NCBI RefSeq assembly: GCF_018324385.1
Contig: NZ_AP019536.1
Span: 930,001-994,000, forward strand
DNA: 64,000 bases
Reading direction: 5' to 3'
Source: Ferrigenium kumadai
Lineage (GTDB): Bacteria > Pseudomonadota > Gammaproteobacteria > Burkholderiales > Gallionellaceae
The translations under genes and the position numbers were made by a program. Position 1 is the stretch's first letter; every line of letters begins with the position of its first letter. The notes below the pieces were generated by a model, which did not search any database, was not told where the DNA came from, and saw only the letters and a program-made list of their open reading frames with translations. Shown here piece after piece: positions 15,255-24,490 of this stretch.

Positions 15255-15956
15255 TTACTCAGGGTCTTTGCGGCAGGCGATCATGTAGTTCACGTTGGTA
15301 TCGCGGCCCAAAGAGTAAACCTTGCTGAACGGGTCGTAGCTCATGCCGATGAGGTCGCTCACGGTGAGGTCGGCGTTGCGGCACCATTGGGCGAGTTCGG
15401 AAGGCTTGATGAATCTCGCGAAGTCGTGCGTGCCGCGCGGCAGCAGGTTGAGGATGTATTCCGCGCCGAGCACGGCGTACAGGTAGGACTTCGGGTTGCG
15501 GTTGAGGGTGGAGAAGAACACCCAGCCGCCGGGCTTGGCCAGTTTGGCGCAGGCGGCGACCACGCTCTGCGGGTCGGGCACGTGTTCGAGCATCTCCAGA
15601 CAGGTGACCACGTCGTAGTGGCCGGGCTGCTCTTCCGCGAGGTCTTCCACGGCGATCTTGCGGTAGTTGACCTGGCGGCCGCTCTCCAGCAGGTGCAGCT
15701 TGGCGACCTTGAGCGACTTGTCGGCGAGGTCGATGCCGGTGACGTCGGCGTTCAGCGCGGCCATGCCCTCGGACAGGATGCCGCCGCCGCAGCCCACGTC
15801 CAGCACGGTCTTGCCGGCGATCTTGGCGTGGCGGTCGACGTAGCCGAGGCGCAGCGGGTTGATGTCGTGCAGGGGCTTGAACTCGCTGTTCGGGTCCCAC
15901 CACTTGTGGGCCAGTTGCGAGAATTTTTCCAGTTCGATGGGGTCGGCGTTGGTCAT
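15255..15956 (-). CDS. ubiG: Ubiquinone biosynthesis O-methyltransferase
   Basis: UbiG carries out both O-methylations of ubiquinone synthesis with S-adenosylmethionine. The 233 residues match the family. The N-terminal [20 protein letters not shown] is diagnostic, followed by SAM motif [17 protein letters not shown] and the membrane-contact segment near residues 165-190. It runs divergently from gyrA and leads into gph. Ubiquinone points to aerobic or nitrate-type respiration. Confidence 0.95.
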   Translation of the reverse strand: MTNADPIELEKFSQLAHKWWDPNSEFKPLHDINPLRLGYVDRHAKIAGKTVLDVGCGGGILSEGMAALNADVTGIDLADKSLKVAKLHLLESGRQVNYRKIAVEDLAEEQPGHYDVVTCLEMLEHVPDPQSVVAACAKLAKPGGWVFFSTLNRNPKSYLYAVLGAEYILNLLPRGTHDFARFIKPSELAQWCRNADLTVSDLIGMSYDPFSKVYSLGRDTNVNYMIACRKDPE

Positions 15957-16030
15957 GGCGGGTGCCTTGTCAGAGAGGGGGCAACTTTATCAAAACTCGC
16001 CTGTTTTGGCTAAACATTCCGCCCCGGCTC

Positions 16031-16064
16031 CGGGGTGTCCCGGAGGTTCCTTCGGGGTGTCCCG
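16031..16064 (+). repeat. Short direct repeat upstream of gyrA
   Basis: The 12-mer CGGGGTGTCCCG occurs at 16031-16042 and again at 16053-16064. It sits in the divergent ubiG-gyrA intergenic region. Function unknown; it may be chance or a regulator site pair. Confidence 0.3.
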
Positions 16065-16123
16065 CTGTGCTAAGATGCGCGCTTTGGTTTTATAGCGTCA
16101 GCAGCTAATTATCAGGGTAATTC

Positions 16124-18682
16124 ATGGAACAACAATTCGCCAAAGAAACACTTCCGGTCAGCCTTGAAGAAGAGATGCGCAAGTCCTACCTGGACTATGC
16201 GATGAGCGTTATCGTGGGACGCGCGCTGCCTGATGTGCGCGACGGCCTGAAGCCGGTGCACCGCCGCGTACTGTTTGCGATGCACGAGCTGTCGAACGAC
16301 TGGAACCGCGCCTACAAAAAGTCGGCGCGTATCGTCGGCGACGTGATCGGTAAGTACCACCCGCACGGCGATACGGCGGTGTACGACACCATCGTCCGCA
16401 TGGCCCAGGATTTCTCGCTGCGCTACACGCTGGTCGACGGACAGGGCAACTTCGGCTCGGTGGACGGCGACAACGCGGCGGCGATGCGTTACACCGAGAT
16501 CCGCATGGCGCGCATCGCGCACGATCTGCTGTCCGACCTGGACAAGGAGACGGTGGATTTCGGGCCGAACTACGACGGTTCCGAACAAGAGCCGCTGGTC
16601 TTCCCGGCGCGCTTCCCCAACCTGCTGGTGAACGGTTCTTCCGGTATCGCGGTGGGTATGGCGACCAACATCCCGCCGCACAACATGAGTGAAGTGGTGG
16701 ATGCCTGCATGGCGCTGCTGAAAAATCCGGACATGGACATCGAGCAGCTGATCGAGCTGGTGCCTGCCCCCGACTTCCCGACCGCGGGCTTCATCTACGG
16801 ACTGGCCGGCGTGAAGGAAGGCTACCGCACCGGCCGCGGTCGCGTGATCATGCGCGGACGGACCCACTTCGAGGATATCGGCAAGGGCGACCGCCAGGCG
16901 ATCATCATCGACGAGCTGCCGTACCAGGTGAACAAGGCGAACCTGCTGATCAAGATCGGCGAGCTGGTGCGCGAGAAGAAGATCGAGGGCATCACCGAGA
17001 TCCGCGACGAGTCGGACAAGTCCGGCATGCGCGCGGTGATCGAGCTGCGCCGCGGCGAGATGCCGGAAGTCGTGCTCAACCATCTCTACAAACAGACCCA
17101 GTTGCAGGACAGCTTCGGCATCAACATGGTCGCGATTGTCGATGGCCAGCCCAAGCTGCTGAACCTCAAGGAAGTGATCGACGCGTTCCTGCGCCATCGC
17201 CGCGAAGTCGTCACGCGCCGCACCATATTCGAACTGCGCAAGGCGCGCGAGCGCGGCCATATCCTGGAAGGCCTGGCAGTCGCGCTGTCCAACGTGGACG
17301 AGATCATCGCGCTGATCAAGGCGGCGCCGACGCCGCCAGATGCGAAGCGCGAGCTGATGGGACGCGCATGGCGCTCGTCGCTGGTCGAGGACATGCTCTC
17401 CCGCGTGAGCGACGCCTCTCGCCCAGAAGGTCTGGCGCCGGAGTTCGGGCTGGCGAAGGGCAAGGGCTACCATCTTTCCGACGCGCAGGCTCAGGCCATT
17501 CTCGAATTGCGCCTGCAGCGCCTGACCGGCCTGGAGCAGGACAAGATCGTCGGCGAATACCGCGAGGTGATGGACAAGATCACCGACCTGCTCGACATCC
17601 TGGCGAAGCCGGAACGCGTGACGCAGATCATCGGCGAGGAGTTGGCGGCGGTGAAGGCGCAGTTCGGCGACAAGCGCCGCAGCGAGATCATCACGCACAC
17701 GCAAGAGATGAGCATGGAAGACCTGATCGCGCCCGAAGACGTGGTGGTCACGCTGTCGCACGGCGGCTACATGAAGGCGCAGAAGCTCGACGAGTACAGC
17801 GCGCAGAAGCGAGGCGGACGCGGCAAGCAGGCGACGGCGACCAAGGAAGACGATTTCATCGACAACCTGTTCATCGCCAACACGCACGATTACATCCTGT
17901 GCTTCTCCAACCGCGGTCGCGCATACTGGCTGAAGGTCTACGAAGTGCCGCAGGGCAGCCGCATCTCGCGCGGCAAGCCTATCGTCAACCTGTTGCCGCT
18001 GGAGGAGGGCGAGAAGATCAACGCCATCCTGCCGGTGAAGGAGTTCAGCGAGGACAAGTTCGTGTTCTTCGCGACCGCCGAGGGCACGGTGAAGAAGACT
18101 TCTCTGTCCCAGTTCTCCAACCCGCGCAAGGCCGGCATCATCGCCATCGCGCTGGACGAGGGCGACTTCCTGATCGGCGTGGCGATCACCGACGGCAAGC
18201 ACGACGTGATGCTGTTCTCCGACGAGGGCAAGGCGGTGCGCTTCGACGAGAACGACGTGCGCGCGCTGGGCCGCGATACGCGCGGCGTGCGCGGCATGAA
18301 CCTGGCCAAGGGCGGCAAGGTGATCTCGATGCTGGTGGCCGAGAACGAAGAACAGTCCGTGCTGACCGCGACCGAGAACGGTTACGGCAAGCGTACCCCG
18401 ATCACCGAGTACACGCGCCACGGCCGCGGCACGCAGGGCATGATCGCGATCCAGACCTCGGAGCGCAACGGCAAGGTGGTTGCCGCGACGCTGGTGCAGC
18501 CCGAGGACGAGATCATGCTGATCGGCACCAACGGCGTGCTGATCCGCACCCGCGTCAAGGAGATCCGCGAGATGAGCCGCGCGACCCAGGGCGTGACGCT
18601 GATGAATCTGGACAAGGGCGACAAGCTGGCCGGCCTGAGCCGCGTCGCCGAGCCGGAAGAAGAATCTGACTTGCCGGAGTAA
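16124..18682 (+). CDS. gyrA: DNA gyrase subunit A
   Basis: GyrA breaks and rejoins DNA in the gyrase A2B2 complex, introducing negative supercoils. The protein has 852 residues. The catalytic tyrosine is Y123 (MRYTEIRMA). The quinolone region reads [17 protein letters not shown], with Thr84 where E. coli has Ser83 and the acidic D88 retained. The GyrA box QKRGGRG (about residue 560) opens the C-terminal beta-pinwheel, with Lys in place of the first consensus Arg. An acidic tail ends the protein. It heads a run of amino acid biosynthesis genes; serC follows after 5 bases. Confidence 0.97.
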   Translation: MEQQFAKETLPVSLEEEMRKSYLDYAMSVIVGRALPDVRDGLKPVHRRVLFAMHELSNDWNRAYKKSARIVGDVIGKYHPHGDTAVYDTIVRMAQDFSLRYTLVDGQGNFGSVDGDNAAAMRYTEIRMARIAHDLLSDLDKETVDFGPNYDGSEQEPLVFPARFPNLLVNGSSGIAVGMATNIPPHNMSEVVDACMALLKNPDMDIEQLIELVPAPDFPTAGFIYGLAGVKEGYRTGRGRVIMRGRTHFEDIGKGDRQAIIIDELPYQVNKANLLIKIGELVREKKIEGITEIRDESDKSGMRAVIELRRGEMPEVVLNHLYKQTQLQDSFGINMVAIVDGQPKLLNLKEVIDAFLRHRREVVTRRTIFELRKARERGHILEGLAVALSNVDEIIALIKAAPTPPDAKRELMGRAWRSSLVEDMLSRVSDASRPEGLAPEFGLAKGKGYHLSDAQAQAILELRLQRLTGLEQDKIVGEYREVMDKITDLLDILAKPERVTQIIGEELAAVKAQFGDKRRSEIITHTQEMSMEDLIAPEDVVVTLSHGGYMKAQKLDEYSAQKRGGRGKQATATKEDDFIDNLFIANTHDYILCFSNRGRAYWLKVYEVPQGSRISRGKPIVNLLPLEEGEKINAILPVKEFSEDKFVFFATAEGTVKKTSLSQFSNPRKAGIIAIALDEGDFLIGVAITDGKHDVMLFSDEGKAVRFDENDVRALGRDTRGVRGMNLAKGGKVISMLVAENEEQSVLTATENGYGKRTPITEYTRHGRGTQGMIAIQTSERNGKVVAATLVQPEDEIMLIGTNGVLIRTRVKEIREMSRATQGVTLMNLDKGDKLAGLSRVAEPEEESDLPE

Positions 18683-18687
18683 GCAAC

Positions 18688-19770
18688 ATGACCATTTACA
18701 ACTTCAGCGCAGGCCCCGCGGTATTGCCGAAAGAGGTGTTGCAGCAGGCCCAGGCGGAATTGCTCGACTGGCACGGCAGCGGCATGTCGGTGATGGAGAT
18801 GTCGCACCGTGGCAAGGAATACATGGGCATCCACGCCCAGGCCGAGGCCGACCTGCGCGAGCTGATGGGCATCCCCAGGAACTACAAGGTGCTGTTCCTG
18901 CAGGGCGGCGCGCACCTGCAGTTCTCGATGATCCCGCTGAACCTGCTCGCTGGCCGTGCTTCCGCCGATTACGTGAACACCGGTATCTGGTCGAAGAAGG
19001 CCATCGACGAGGCGAAGAAGTTCTGCCACGTGAACGAGGCTGCCAGCGGCGCCGACAGGAAATTCACTTACGTTCCGGAGTTCAAGTCCTGGAAGCTGGA
19101 CAAGGATGCGGCCTATGTCCACTACACGCCGAACGAGACCATCGATGGCGTGGAGTTCGGCTGGGTGCCTGACACCGGGGACGTGCCGCTGGTGGCGGAT
19201 ATGTCGTCCAACATCCTGTCGCGTCCCTATGACGTGTCGAAGTTCGGCCTGATCTATGCCGGTGCACAGAAGAATATCGGCCCGGCCGGCGTGACGCTGG
19301 TGATCGTGCGCGACGACCTGGTCGGCCATGCCGATCCGCGCCTGCCGACCATGCTGAACTACAAGACGCATGCCGATGCCGATTCGATGTACAACACGCC
19401 GCCGACCTACGGCATCTACATGTCCGGTCTGGTGTTCCAGTGGCTGAAGAAGAACGGCGGCGTCGCGGCGATGGAGAAGACCAATATCGCCAAGGCGAAG
19501 TTGTTGTACGACGCCATCGACGCCAGCGGCGGTTTCTATGTGTGCCCGGTGGCGAAAGCCGACCGCTCGCGCATGAACGTCCCGTTCAAGACCGCAGATG
19601 CAGCGACCGATGCGGAGTTCCTCAAGCAGGCGGAAGCCCGCGGCATGCTGCAGCTCAAGGGGCACAAGCTCGCGGGCGGCATGCGGGCCTCCATCTATAA
19701 CGCCATGCCCATGGCGGGCGTGCAGGCACTGGCGGATTTCATGGTCGAGTTCGCGCAGCGCAAAGGTTGA
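18688..19770 (+). CDS. serC: Phosphoserine aminotransferase
   Basis: SerC makes 3-phosphoserine for serine synthesis and also serves pyridoxal phosphate synthesis. The 360 residues match the family. The N-terminal [20 protein letters not shown] is diagnostic, and the PLP lysine lies in [16 protein letters not shown]. It is 5 bases after gyrA and 7 bases before pheA, the common gyrA-serC-pheA order of beta- and gammaproteobacteria. Confidence 0.97.
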   Translation: MTIYNFSAGPAVLPKEVLQQAQAELLDWHGSGMSVMEMSHRGKEYMGIHAQAEADLRELMGIPRNYKVLFLQGGAHLQFSMIPLNLLAGRASADYVNTGIWSKKAIDEAKKFCHVNEAASGADRKFTYVPEFKSWKLDKDAAYVHYTPNETIDGVEFGWVPDTGDVPLVADMSSNILSRPYDVSKFGLIYAGAQKNIGPAGVTLVIVRDDLVGHADPRLPTMLNYKTHADADSMYNTPPTYGIYMSGLVFQWLKKNGGVAAMEKTNIAKAKLLYDAIDASGGFYVCPVAKADRSRMNVPFKTADAATDAEFLKQAEARGMLQLKGHKLAGGMRASIYNAMPMAGVQALADFMVEFAQRKG

Positions 19771-19777
19771 ATCGTCC

Positions 19778-20842
19778 ATGTCCCATGAACTGAAAAAATA
19801 CCGCGAGCAGATCGACAGCATCGACGACGAGCTGCTCAAGCTGTTCAACCGGCGCGCCGCGCTGGCGCAGCAGATCGGTCACACCAAGGGCGATGGCCCG
19901 GTGCTGCGCCCCGAGCGCGAGGCGCAGGTGCTGCAGCGTTTGCAGGAGCAGAACGCCGGGCCGCTGGGCAATGCCGCCGTGGCGCAGCTGTTCACCGAAG
20001 TGATGTCGCAGTGCCGCGCGCTGGAAGCGCCGCTGACTATCGCCTACCTCGGCCCGCAGGGGACGTTCACCGAGGCGGCTGCGCTGAAGCGTTTCGGCAG
20101 CGCGATCCAGGGGCAGCCGTCCGCGACCATCGACGACGTGTTCCACGCCGTGGAGAGCGGCGCGGCGCATTACGGCGTCGTGCCGGTGGAGAATTCCACC
20201 GAAGGCGCGGTGGGGCGCACGCTCGACCTGCTGTTGAACAGCAACCTGAAGATCTGCGGCGAGGTGATGCTGCAGGTGCACCAGTGCGTGATGTCGAACG
20301 AGAACGACCTGTCGCTGATCCGCAAGGTCTATTCGCATCCGCAGTCGTTCGGTCAATGCCAGGGCTGGCTGAACACGCACCTGCCGCATGCCGAACGCAT
20401 CACCGCTTCCAGCAATGCCGATGCGGCGCGTCTGGCGGCGGAAGAGTCGTTCGCGGCGGCGATCGGCGGCGCGCAGGCGGCGGAGCATTTCAAGCTCAAG
20501 GTGCTGGCGCACAACATCGAGGACGATGCGCGCAACACCACGCGCTTCCTGGTGCTGGGCAACCAGCAGGTGGCACCGTCCGGCGGCGACAAGACCTCGC
20601 TGGTGTTGTCGGCCGCGAACCGTCCCGGAGCGGTGCATGATCTGCTGGTGCCGCTGGCCAAGCACGGCGTGTCGATGACCAAACTGGAGTCGCGCCCGGC
20701 GCGTTCCGGCCTGTGGGAGTACGTCTTCTACATGGACATCGAAGGCCACCAGCAGGAGGCCCGCATCGCCGCGGCGCTGGAGGAACTGAAGCAGGCCGCC
20801 GCATTCGTTAAAATTTTGGGTTCATATCCGGTCGCCGTGTAG
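19778..20842 (+). CDS. pheA: Bifunctional chorismate mutase/prephenate dehydratase (P-protein)
   Basis: PheA converts chorismate to prephenate and then phenylpyruvate for phenylalanine synthesis. ATG 19778 lies just after the serC stop; the longer frame runs inside serC. Of 354 residues, about 1-85 are an AroQ-type mutase (YREQIDSIDDELLKLFNRRA), 90-270 the dehydratase (YLGPQGTFTEAAALKRFG) and 275-354 an ACT domain. The ESRP phenylalanine-binding motif (KLESRPARSGLWEY) is present, so end-product inhibition is expected. No attenuator leader is seen. Confidence 0.95.
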   Translation: MSHELKKYREQIDSIDDELLKLFNRRAALAQQIGHTKGDGPVLRPEREAQVLQRLQEQNAGPLGNAAVAQLFTEVMSQCRALEAPLTIAYLGPQGTFTEAAALKRFGSAIQGQPSATIDDVFHAVESGAAHYGVVPVENSTEGAVGRTLDLLLNSNLKICGEVMLQVHQCVMSNENDLSLIRKVYSHPQSFGQCQGWLNTHLPHAERITASSNADAARLAAEESFAAAIGGAQAAEHFKLKVLAHNIEDDARNTTRFLVLGNQQVAPSGGDKTSLVLSAANRPGAVHDLLVPLAKHGVSMTKLESRPARSGLWEYVFYMDIEGHQQEARIAAALEELKQAAAFVKILGSYPVAV

Positions 20843-20863
20843 GCGATCTTCTTGGAGTTATCG

Positions 20864-21637
20864 ATGGCATTACCACAGCTGTGTTGGGACGTGAAGTTCC
20901 TCAAAGACAATCCTACCTTGCAGGACGAGAATTACGGCATCCCCGCCGAGTTGAAGAAGATCAACTATCCGATCCGCCTGGTGCGCTACTGGTTCATGTA
21001 CCACTTCCTGCGCGAGGATGCCGCGCGCAAGGGTGCGCTGGACGTGTGCGAGATCGGCGTGGATGTCGGTCAGATGCTGGGCTTCATGCATGCCGCGGCG
21101 GAACACGGTGGCGAGAAGGTGCCGCTGGCGAGCTGGGATGCGGTGGATGCGTTGATCCGCGAGGACATCCTGAAGCGGGCCGGCTACAACCATTTCTATG
21201 AAGTGGACCTGGAAAGCCCGGAGTTCAAGCTGGACGAAGGCAAGCAGTACGACGCCATGATTCTGCTGCATGTGCTGGAGCACCTGTTCAAGCCGGAAGA
21301 CCTGATCACCAAGCTGGTGCCGCACCTCAAGCCGGGCGGCATGCTGATCGGCGGCTTCCCCTCGCTGCCCGAGTCGATGGCGCAGTCGCGTGAGGACAAG
21401 ATCCGTCCCGGCGCGCGCAAGTACGGCCACGTCAGCGTGTTCTCGCCCAAGCGCGTGCGTGACATGGCGGCGGCCAACGGCTTGGAAGTCGAGATCCTGA
21501 CCGGCGCGTTCTTCATCCGCAAGAAGGGATTCTTCCTGGAGAACTACAAGTGGTGGATGCGCCTCAATCTGTGGTTCGGCGCGATGTTCCCCGGCTGGCC
21601 CGGCGAGACCTACTGGGTCCTGCGCAAGCCGGCATGA
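20864..21637 (+). CDS. SAM-dependent methyltransferase-like protein, unknown substrate
   Basis: ATG 20864 is preferred because TTGGAG just upstream forms a ribosome site; a TTG at 20852 would add four residues. The 257 residues resemble a class I methyltransferase with an N-terminal Rossmann strand (VCEIGVDVGQMLGFM), an acidic AMILLHVLEHLFKPEDL segment like the post-motif region of UbiE/UbiG-type enzymes, and PGGMLIGGFPS. No transmembrane segment is clear, though the C-terminus is aromatic-rich (WWMRLNLWFGAMFPGW). It sits inside the aromatic amino acid cluster between pheA and hisC, an unusual guest; its substrate cannot be told. Confidence 0.65.
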   Translation: MALPQLCWDVKFLKDNPTLQDENYGIPAELKKINYPIRLVRYWFMYHFLREDAARKGALDVCEIGVDVGQMLGFMHAAAEHGGEKVPLASWDAVDALIREDILKRAGYNHFYEVDLESPEFKLDEGKQYDAMILLHVLEHLFKPEDLITKLVPHLKPGGMLIGGFPSLPESMAQSREDKIRPGARKYGHVSVFSPKRVRDMAAANGLEVEILTGAFFIRKKGFFLENYKWWMRLNLWFGAMFPGWPGETYWVLRKPA

Positions 21638-21713
21638 GAACCCTCTCGAACCGCTCGCTACGGTTCTTGGCGGTTCGGAGATGATGTAGTAACCAAATGA
21701 TTGTTGAGTTGAA

Positions 21714-22817
21714 ATGAATTACGCAGAACTGGCACCACCTTACATCCGCGCCATCGCACCTTACCAGCCGGGCAAGCCGATCTCCGAACTGGAGCGCGAA
21801 CTGGGCATCACCGGCATCGTGAAGCTGGCGTCTAACGAGAACCCGCTGGGCTGCAGCCCAAAGGCTGTGGCTGCGATGCACGAGGCGATCAAGACCATCG
21901 CCCTGTATCCGGACGGCAACGGTTTCGAGTTGAAGGATGCGCTGGTGCAGCGCTACGGCGTGGCGCACAACCAGGTCGTGCTGGGCAACGGTTCGAACGA
22001 CATGCTGGAACTGGCCGCGCGCGCCTTCCTGACCGTGGGCGACAAGGCGGTGTATTCGGCTCACGCATTCGCGGTGTATCCGCTGGCGGTTCAGGAAGTG
22101 GGCGCGACGGGTGTCAGCGTGCCGGCGGTCGATTTCGGTCACGACCTGAAGGCGATGCTGAAGGCCGCGGTCGAGAACAAGGCCAAGCTGGTATTCATCG
22201 CCAACCCGAACAACCCGACCGGCACCTTCCTGAGTCCGGCGGATTTGCTGGAGTTCCTGCGCGCGCTGCCGCCGCAGATCCTGGTGGTGCTGGACGAGGC
22301 ATATAACGAATACCTCCCCGAAGAGTGCCGTTACGATTCCGTTGCGTGGCTGAAGGAGTTCCCCAACCTGATCGTCTCCCGCACTTTCTCCAAGGCCTAT
22401 GGGCTGGCGGGGCTGCGCGTGGGTTATGCCTTCGGGAATGCGCAGGTGGTGGACATGATGAACCGCGTGCGCCAGCCGTTCAACGTCAACAGCATCGCGC
22501 AGGCCGCCGCCGTCGCGGCGCTGGCAGACGAGGACTTCGTGCGCAAGACCAACGAACTCAACCGGCGCGGCATGGTGCAGGTCACCGAGGGCCTGGCCAA
22601 GCTGGGGCTGGAATACATCCCGTCGTTCGGCAACTTCGTGGCGTTCCGCATCGGCGGGGCGACGGCGCGTTACCGACGCTTGCTCGAACTGGGCGTGATC
22701 GTGCGCCCGATATCGAACTACGACATGCCGGACTGGTTGCGCGTGAGCATCGGTCTGGAAACGGAAAATGAGAAATTTCTGTCTGCGCTGAAGCAGGCAC
22801 TTGGAGAGCAAGAATGA
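21714..22817 (+). CDS. hisC: Histidinol-phosphate aminotransferase
   Basis: A class I/II PLP aminotransferase of 367 residues. The PLP lysine is in [20 protein letters not shown] and the substrate-binding motif NPNNPTGTF is present. Located between pheA and aroF, it is of the HisC2 type that in many proteobacteria acts on both histidinol phosphate and aromatic keto acids, including the last steps of phenylalanine and tyrosine synthesis. It overlaps the next gene by 4 bases (ATGA). Which substrate dominates cannot be read from sequence. Confidence 0.92.
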   Translation: MNYAELAPPYIRAIAPYQPGKPISELERELGITGIVKLASNENPLGCSPKAVAAMHEAIKTIALYPDGNGFELKDALVQRYGVAHNQVVLGNGSNDMLELAARAFLTVGDKAVYSAHAFAVYPLAVQEVGATGVSVPAVDFGHDLKAMLKAAVENKAKLVFIANPNNPTGTFLSPADLLEFLRALPPQILVVLDEAYNEYLPEECRYDSVAWLKEFPNLIVSRTFSKAYGLAGLRVGYAFGNAQVVDMMNRVRQPFNVNSIAQAAAVAALADEDFVRKTNELNRRGMVQVTEGLAKLGLEYIPSFGNFVAFRIGGATARYRRLLELGVIVRPISNYDMPDWLRVSIGLETENEKFLSALKQALGEQE

Positions 22818-23830
22818 TTATCGTGATGGGTAGGGAAGTCACCGACGAACAGATCGGTGCGGTGGTAAAGAAACTTGAAACGGCCGGCCTGAAGGCCAAC
22901 ATCTCGCGCGGCATCGAGCGCACCGTGATCGGCGCCATCGGCGACGAGCGCCAATTGAGCGAAGAGATGTTCACGCCGCTGCCCGGCGTGGAATCGGCGA
23001 TGCACATCGCCAAGCAGTACAAGATCGTGTCGCGCGAATCTCACCGCGAGAACACCGTGATCGACATCGCGGGCGTGCCGCTGGGCGGCAAGCAGATCCA
23101 GATCATCGCCGGCCCCTGCTCGGTCGAGACGCAGGAGCAGATGGACCTGTCGGCGAAGTACGTGCATGAGGCGGGCTGCCGCCTGATGCGCGGCGGCGCG
23201 TTCAAGCCTCGCACCAGTCCGTATGCCTTCCAGGGCCACGGCGCCGAAGGTCTGGACATGTTCCGCAAGGCAGCGGGCCAATACAAGCTGCCCATCGTCA
23301 CCGAACTGATGGATGCGCGTCAGCTGGACACCTTCCTCGAGTATGACGTGGACGTGATCCAGATCGGCACGCGCAACATGCAGAACTTCGACCTGCTGAA
23401 GGAAGTCGGCCGCTGCAACAAGCCGGTCATCCTGAAGCGCGGCATGTCGGCGACCATCTCCGAATGGCTGATGGCGGCGGAATACATCGCGGCGGGCGGC
23501 AACCACAACATCATCTTCTGCGAACGCGGCATCCGCACCTTCGAGACCTACTACCGCAACGTGCTGGACGTGACCGCCATCCCCGTGCTGAAAAAGGAGA
23601 CCCACCTGCCGGTGATCGTCGACCCTTCGCACGCGGGCGGCAAGGCATGGATGGTGGCTGCATTGTCCCAGGCCGCGGTCGCCGCGGGCGCGGACGGCCT
23701 GCTGATCGAGATGCACCCGAATCCCTGCGAGGCGTGGTGCGACGCCGACCAGGCATTGACCCCGCAGGAACTGAAGAACCTGATGGGCACGCTGGGCGGC
23801 ATTGCCCAGGCGATCGGGCGTACGCTGTAA
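22814..23830 (+). CDS. aroF: 3-deoxy-7-phosphoheptulonate synthase (type I-beta, with regulatory domain)
   Basis: DAHP synthase commits carbon to the shikimate pathway. The 338 residues consist of an N-terminal ferredoxin-like regulatory domain (about 1-70: [20 protein letters not shown]) and a KDO8P-synthase-like barrel with [28 protein letters not shown] and [10 protein letters not shown]. This I-beta form differs from the E. coli AroFGH type and is usual in betaproteobacteria and Gram-positives. ATGA overlap with hisC shows coupling. The pathway partner tyrA, often adjacent, is displaced by about 5.8 kb of pilus genes. Confidence 0.93.
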   Translation: MIIVMGREVTDEQIGAVVKKLETAGLKANISRGIERTVIGAIGDERQLSEEMFTPLPGVESAMHIAKQYKIVSRESHRENTVIDIAGVPLGGKQIQIIAGPCSVETQEQMDLSAKYVHEAGCRLMRGGAFKPRTSPYAFQGHGAEGLDMFRKAAGQYKLPIVTELMDARQLDTFLEYDVDVIQIGTRNMQNFDLLKEVGRCNKPVILKRGMSATISEWLMAAEYIAAGGNHNIIFCERGIRTFETYYRNVLDVTAIPVLKKETHLPVIVDPSHAGGKAWMVAALSQAAVAAGADGLLIEMHPNPCEAWCDADQALTPQELKNLMGTLGGIAQAIGRTL

Positions 23831-23976
23831 ATCCCGGTTGCGGCTGCGCGATGCAATCGCTGGTCTGTCCTGGAGGTGCGTCACTGGCCTCCGGGATGGC
23901 CGAAGGGGGCGCCGGTGTGGCGATCATCTCCTCAACAACTGCGGGCTCCCTGCGTAGACACGTCGGCGGCAAACGC

Positions 23977-24462
23977 TTATTCGAGCCTAACAGTTATCAC
24001 AATGCTGTCCGTGTAGTTGCCGGTACGTGTGGACTGCTGATTGGCCAGGATACGGCCGTAGATGTCATACGAGATAACAGTGGTAGTACCGATTTCGATT
24101 AGTGAGGGGTTGTTCACGTGGGAGGTACCACCGGTGCCGTTACCCCAAATAGTAGTACGCGCTTCATCCATGTAGAGATTGTAGTTGAGCGTATTGCCGC
24201 CGCTACTCATTTTCCGCGGGGAGTAACTGCCGCTCCCGCCAGTGCTCAAATCCACGGTGTAAGTGCCGAGCAGACTGAGTAATCCCACCGTGCATGAGAC
24301 CGTGAATCTGCCAGCGGCATCCTGTGAGTTGCCTGGAAGCGGGTCGTAAACACCGAATGCAACGCTCGAATTGATGGCAATCGAGCACGAACAGCCGAGA
24401 CACACTGCCGATGCCGGCAGCGGCAGCAACAAGAGCAGGGCGGCGAGCAGTCTATTCTTCAT
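23977..24462 (-). CDS. Spore coat U (SCPU)-family pilin-like subunit, last gene of the pilus operon
   Basis: 161 residues starting at the ATG preceded by GGGAGG. A signal peptide ([19 protein letters not shown]) is followed by a Cys-rich start, VCLGCSCSI, and one immunoglobulin-like SCPU domain ending in GNYTDSIVITVRLE, the usual donor/acceptor strand end. In Csu pili of Acinetobacter the last gene encodes a two-domain tip adhesin (CsuE); here only a single domain is present. It could be the tip or a minor subunit. It lies 28 bases after the usher gene. An extra Cys triplet near the N-terminus is unusual. Confidence 0.75.
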   Translation of the reverse strand: MKNRLLAALLLLLPLPASAVCLGCSCSIAINSSVAFGVYDPLPGNSQDAAGRFTVSCTVGLLSLLGTYTVDLSTGGSGSYSPRKMSSGGNTLNYNLYMDEARTTIWGNGTGGTSHVNNPSLIEIGTTTVISYDIYGRILANQQSTRTGNYTDSIVITVRLE

Positions 24463-24490
24463 GGCATCCTCCCATAGCAAGAGCAATTCA

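Noticed and set aside
16112..18421. Long open frame antisense to gyrA
   Set aside because: It mirrors the codon structure of gyrA in a GC-rich gene, has a His/Arg/Gln-rich composition and no family features. Similar antisense frames opposite the MacB-like permeases (about 5053-6852) and acs (about 53394-55259) were dropped for the same reason.
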